This document shows positions 60,401 through 64,000 of a DNA stretch of 64,000 nucleotides, in pieces. The DNA comes from Istiophorus platypterus. Its lineage: Eukaryota; Chordata; Actinopteri; Istiophoriformes; Istiophoridae. How positions within the stretch are numbered: position 1 is the first letter of the stretch; every line of letters starts with the position of its first letter. The notes below the pieces were generated by a model. The model did not search any database. It worked only from the letters and a program-made list of their open reading frames with translations, and was not told the origin of the DNA. The stretch is from positions 16,322,001 to 16,386,000 of the forward strand of contig CM029115.1 of NCBI GenBank assembly GCA_016859345.1, read 5' to 3'. The position numbers were made by a program, and so were the translations under genes.

Positions 60401-63400
60401 TTCTGAGAAATGAAAGGATTGTTGAAATCTTTTGAGATGCAGCCAAAATGCCACGAGGTCAATCATGAACCCTTGCTCTATCAACGACTAATATACATAC
60501 TGTAATGATAAATAATGTAACAATAAATGTAATGGAATTTATTTTTTCTATGCTTTGTAGGAATATTGAGTGTAGATAAATATGTAAATGTCTATAAATA
60601 TGTGACTTCTATTGTGCAAGTGCTTAAGACAAAAATATGTTTACAACCACATCAGTGAGACAATTAGTGGAAGTGAATATGCAAATGTTCATATGTGATG
60701 TATTATAGTACTTCAGCTTTGAATTTGAGGACAGCAATGTTGACTCTAGCCTGGCAGTGCAAATGGTGTTAATTGTGAATAAAAGCACGTACTAACTTTT
60801 ACAGAAGTTTTGGTTTCTGTGGGTTTGTTTGTGTGAGACAAAGGTATTTTGCGCATTAAGATCTCCGATTTGCTTCTAGTATGAAGACTTCAAAGTTAAA
60901 GGGCTCGGGTATGTTGAATCATGGGGTGTTTTAACATCCTGGGAGCATGATTTCTTGAAGAACAGATTTAATGGCAGTCCGCTTGGCTTGAACAGGGGAC
61001 CATAACCATCAAAAGTCTTCTTTGGCCCACATCCTTCCGACATTTAATTGAAATCATCCTCCTGGGATGACTGTAGTCATATAAAATTTTAATAGCTATC
61101 TTGCCAGTGGCTATTGAGATATCTTGCTTTGGAAAGAATGTTGAACAGACAAAAGTCTGCAAAAAGATTTTTTTTATCACTTGGTTGATCCACATGATTT
61201 GGATCAATTTTTAGTGCCATACCGGACACCAGGCCCTTTTTAGATTAATTTTTGATTTTCAGCCTGTGTAAAGTCATCCACTAGTCATCAGTGTTGCTAA
61301 TGACTGGGCTACAAAATTAAGTACTATTCAGTGCAAATCGTAATTCAAGTTCTGATTAAAGGTAGAATTAAAATGAGATGCAGGTGTATCTAGTATTCCA
61401 TGAATCAAAAGACCTATCTCTAAAATGTCTGTCCTGTGATATCAAGTCCTAATTTCTTACAGTCTTACAAATGGGGTTTTCATTTCCTGTGCCCATTGAA
61501 GATGTAAGTAGCCAAACGTGGAGTGCCTCCTCTTGTCATCACATATTTGGGTGTTGCATGACTACTCACAGCAGCTGAGTTTCTGTCTAAAATACCAAGT
61601 CCTTTTTTTCCTCTCACGGTTAGACTCTGTGGCTGGATGACTCCAAACTCTTCTATTTTTAACTTCAGAGACAACAACTGGTCAGCAATTTTCCTAATTT
61701 ACCGCAGTTGCCTTTCATTTTTCTACAATATAGATGGGTTTTGCTCTAGAGTAACACTGATGATTTTTTTTTCTGTTCTTTGCTGGGTCAGTGACTAAGA
61801 CATAACAAAAAGCCTTGGGGGAAGGGTACTCTCGCTGGCTGCAGAGCTCACATGCAAACACATGCAGAGTCGCACCTGGGAGCTGCATAGCACAGTCGAC
61901 CACTTCACTACACTTGACTGTTGGCACTGATTGGGAAATGTGACCCTGACATATGTGGGCAAGTTACACGTTACTTATCCAATGGGGATGTTGAGATGAT
62001 AGAATTTTTAACAGCACTTTAAACAGAACATGGTCACACATTTTATATTTTTTAAGTTGAGGGAGCAATTAAAAAAAAAGGAAAAATAAGGTTTGAAATG
62101 TATTTTCTTCCCCTGTGAATAGAGCCCAACCTAGATTGTAATTATCTGGAGATGCTCCCTTGACAGCCAGCTGAAGCTGTAGTTTGGGTGTGGTTATGGT
62201 CCCCAGTTCAACAGGCAACTTAACACCTGTGTGGCATCAGACTTCTCTATGAGACAAGTAACCCTATATAACCACAGCCAGCGGAGGCTGGTTGGCTGAA
62301 AGCTCGAGTTTAAATCTGGTTTGATCAACTTTGATGACTCAGATTTTCATCCATTCTTACGGTGAAAAAATGAAGCTAAGATCATTGTCAAGTTACAGTA
62401 TTTTACTTGACACGGTCCATGATGTTTTTTTTGATGTTCCTTGAACAGAACTTTTGCTACCACACAAGTGTACAAATACAGTGAGCTATGAATGTCTCAT
62501 TTCTAATGATCCACTGGCTCTTGGGCGTAATTATATGTGCTTATGCAAGAGCTGCAACAGCTTTTCTATAGCTGTTTAACTTGCACCAGTTCTACTTAGT
62601 GAAACACACTAATCAATACATTCTATTGACTATTCAGTCAAGCAGGGGGCACTGTGACTCAATTATGTGGCTTTTTATGGGGCAGTTGAGTGTCATCTCC
62701 ACAGATATTACACACGAGCACTTGACTCATCTTTGCCCTAAGAGTCTGTTGAAATGGCCGTTGAACGCCAGATATAGCCGCTTTACATGCCGCAGCTACC
62801 AATGGGCCTAAGTGGTAAACCTTTCTCAGGAGGCTCCCCATATACGAGGTTTGTAAGTTGTAATCAATGCCTCTTTTAAATGGTTAAAAGTATTTTAGAG
62901 CTATTTAATTCATCATGAAGATCACATCAACGGGCTGTTAAACTGAGCCATTGATTTATAATTTAACATCTAAAGACCTATTATATCGTTGTAAAAAATC
63001 CTTTATTTATCACTAACCTGTTGACATTTATAACTGGAGATTATTTTCTCCTTGGTGAAGTAGGGGGATAAACACCAGCCAGAGTGAAACTGGGTACAGA
63101 AATTCGCGGTCCCCAGATGTTTGATCCTAACTGATGACATTGGCGATCCCCTGACTTTTACTCATTCAGTCTTAGAGTAAAATTTCTCAACAACGGTTGA
63201 ATGGATTCCCAAGAAATTTGCTGTAGACATTCATGTTCCCCTTGAGGTTGAATTGTGATTTTAGAAATCCCTACATTTTTCAACTATGGGAATATAATCT
63301 ATCTAATCAACTGATCACATAAGCACCTAGAAATTATTTAAAGCCAGTTTAAAGTAGCATGGGTTAAATATTATCTCTGTTTTTAGGTAGCAATCTTCAT

Positions 63401-63620
63401 TTTAATCATCTATCTTTAGTGAGTACAATGAGCAGGCTTAATTCATAGTGACATAACTGGGAAAACCAATTGAAATCATGCCTGTGGGCCTTTTGAAAGA
63501 GTTGTTTTTAATTTACACTTTGATAAAATGGCAAAAATAGAATTTAGAAAGAAAAAAAACAACAAATTCATGTTACAAGGACACTTGTGACATGTTGACT
63601 GCTAAACAGAGTTAATCTAT
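57416..63620. other. Gene-free stretch downstream of pggt1b
   Basis: No coding exon, RNA gene or clear transposon was supported. T-rich runs occur at 59336-59361 and 59461-59475, and there is a CTCF-like site near 62640. By mammalian synteny TRIM36 would be the next gene, but no RING/B-box/SPRY sequence is visible here. Confidence 0.5.
62639..62653 (+). promoter_or_regulatory. CTCF-like site
   Basis: CAAGCAGGGGGCACT matches the CTCF core CCASYAGRKGGCRSY with one mismatch (A for C at position 2). Confidence 0.4.
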
Positions 63621-63629
63621 TAGTTTTGT

Positions 63630-64000
63630 CATGCACACGCCACCACCACCACCGCCGCCACCCCCGCCACCTGCTCAATGGGGCGGAATGGGCCCTATGT
63701 CTGCGTGAAGCCACGAGGCCATCTGGTGACGCGGAACAAGTGGCATTGCCAGAAAAAAAAATTAAAAACGTGAACTTAATCCGGCCTCGCACGGTCGCCT
63801 CACATTCCGGCTCACGCATGAAGCGGGTCCGCTTGAAACTGCCACATCCATGGGGCGCTGGGGGGCAACTCCTCCTACAAACGCCCCTCGCAACAAAAGA
63901 CGAGCCGCCGTGAGACCGGAGAGCCGGGGACGCATATGTGGGTCGCCGCGGGCGGACGGGAGCGCGCCGCCGGCCGTGCGCAAATGCCCAACTTGACTGA
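63630..64000. promoter_or_regulatory. CpG-rich block at the right window edge
   Basis: After about 6 kb of AT-rich DNA the CpG content rises sharply (CCGCCGCCACC at 63650, then GTCGCCGCGGGCGGACGG and GCGCGCCGCCGGCCG near 63940-63976) and continues to the edge. This looks like the start of a CpG-island promoter or first exon. No recognisable protein starts here; trim36 is the synteny-based candidate only. Confidence 0.4.

Overview
This window reads as vertebrate, specifically ray-finned fish and probably percomorph, nuclear DNA. It holds five split, conserved vertebrate genes with GT-AG introns, CpG-rich promoters, long CA/TG microsatellites and several dispersed repeat types I associate with percomorph genomes. 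The species cannot be told from the sequence. Nothing bacterial, plasmid-like, phage-like or CRISPR-like is present. No intact tRNA or rRNA gene was seen.

Layout: (1) 1-6657, minus strand: a mex3 gene, best matched to mex3c. It has four exons in view, two KH RNA-binding domains, and a 3' end cut by the window edge. (2) 6.66-9.0 kb: a divergent intergenic region with a mex3c CpG promoter carrying a tandem ACGTC array and a tmed7 promoter. (3) 9472-11599, plus: tmed7, p24-family cargo receptor, three coding exons. (4) 14879-20116, plus: fem1c, ankyrin-repeat substrate receptor of a CUL2 ubiquitin ligase, six exons. (5) 21.9-39.5 kb: about 17.6 kb with no supported gene, holding microsatellites and repeat relics. 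(6) 39648-44172, plus: ccdc112, coiled-coil protein, about 14 exons. (7) 44404-45258: a nested pair of repeats. (8) 45544-57081, plus: pggt1b, beta subunit of geranylgeranyltransferase I, nine exons. (9) 57.4-63.6 kb: no supported gene. The last 370 bases turn CpG-rich and look like the edge of another promoter.

The order tmed7-fem1c-ccdc112-pggt1b, all on one strand, is the same order and relative orientation as I recall for human 5q22-q23, but TICAM2, which lies between TMED7 and FEM1C in mammals, is missing. mex3c does not belong to that mammalian block, so a rearrangement boundary probably lies at about 6.7-9 kb. The genes do not form one pathway: they cover RNA binding/ubiquitylation, early secretory transport, C-degron ubiquitylation, a coiled-coil protein, and protein prenylation. 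The linkage looks ancestral rather than functional.

I found no new biological system of the defence or mobile type. The observations most worth checking are the introns at matching codons of both KH GxxG loops in mex3c, the GCTAGC/TTAGC clusters around all five first exons, four CTCF-like sites, start codons buried in YY1/TISU-like motifs, the nested repeats, and a stop-free in-frame intron in ccdc112.
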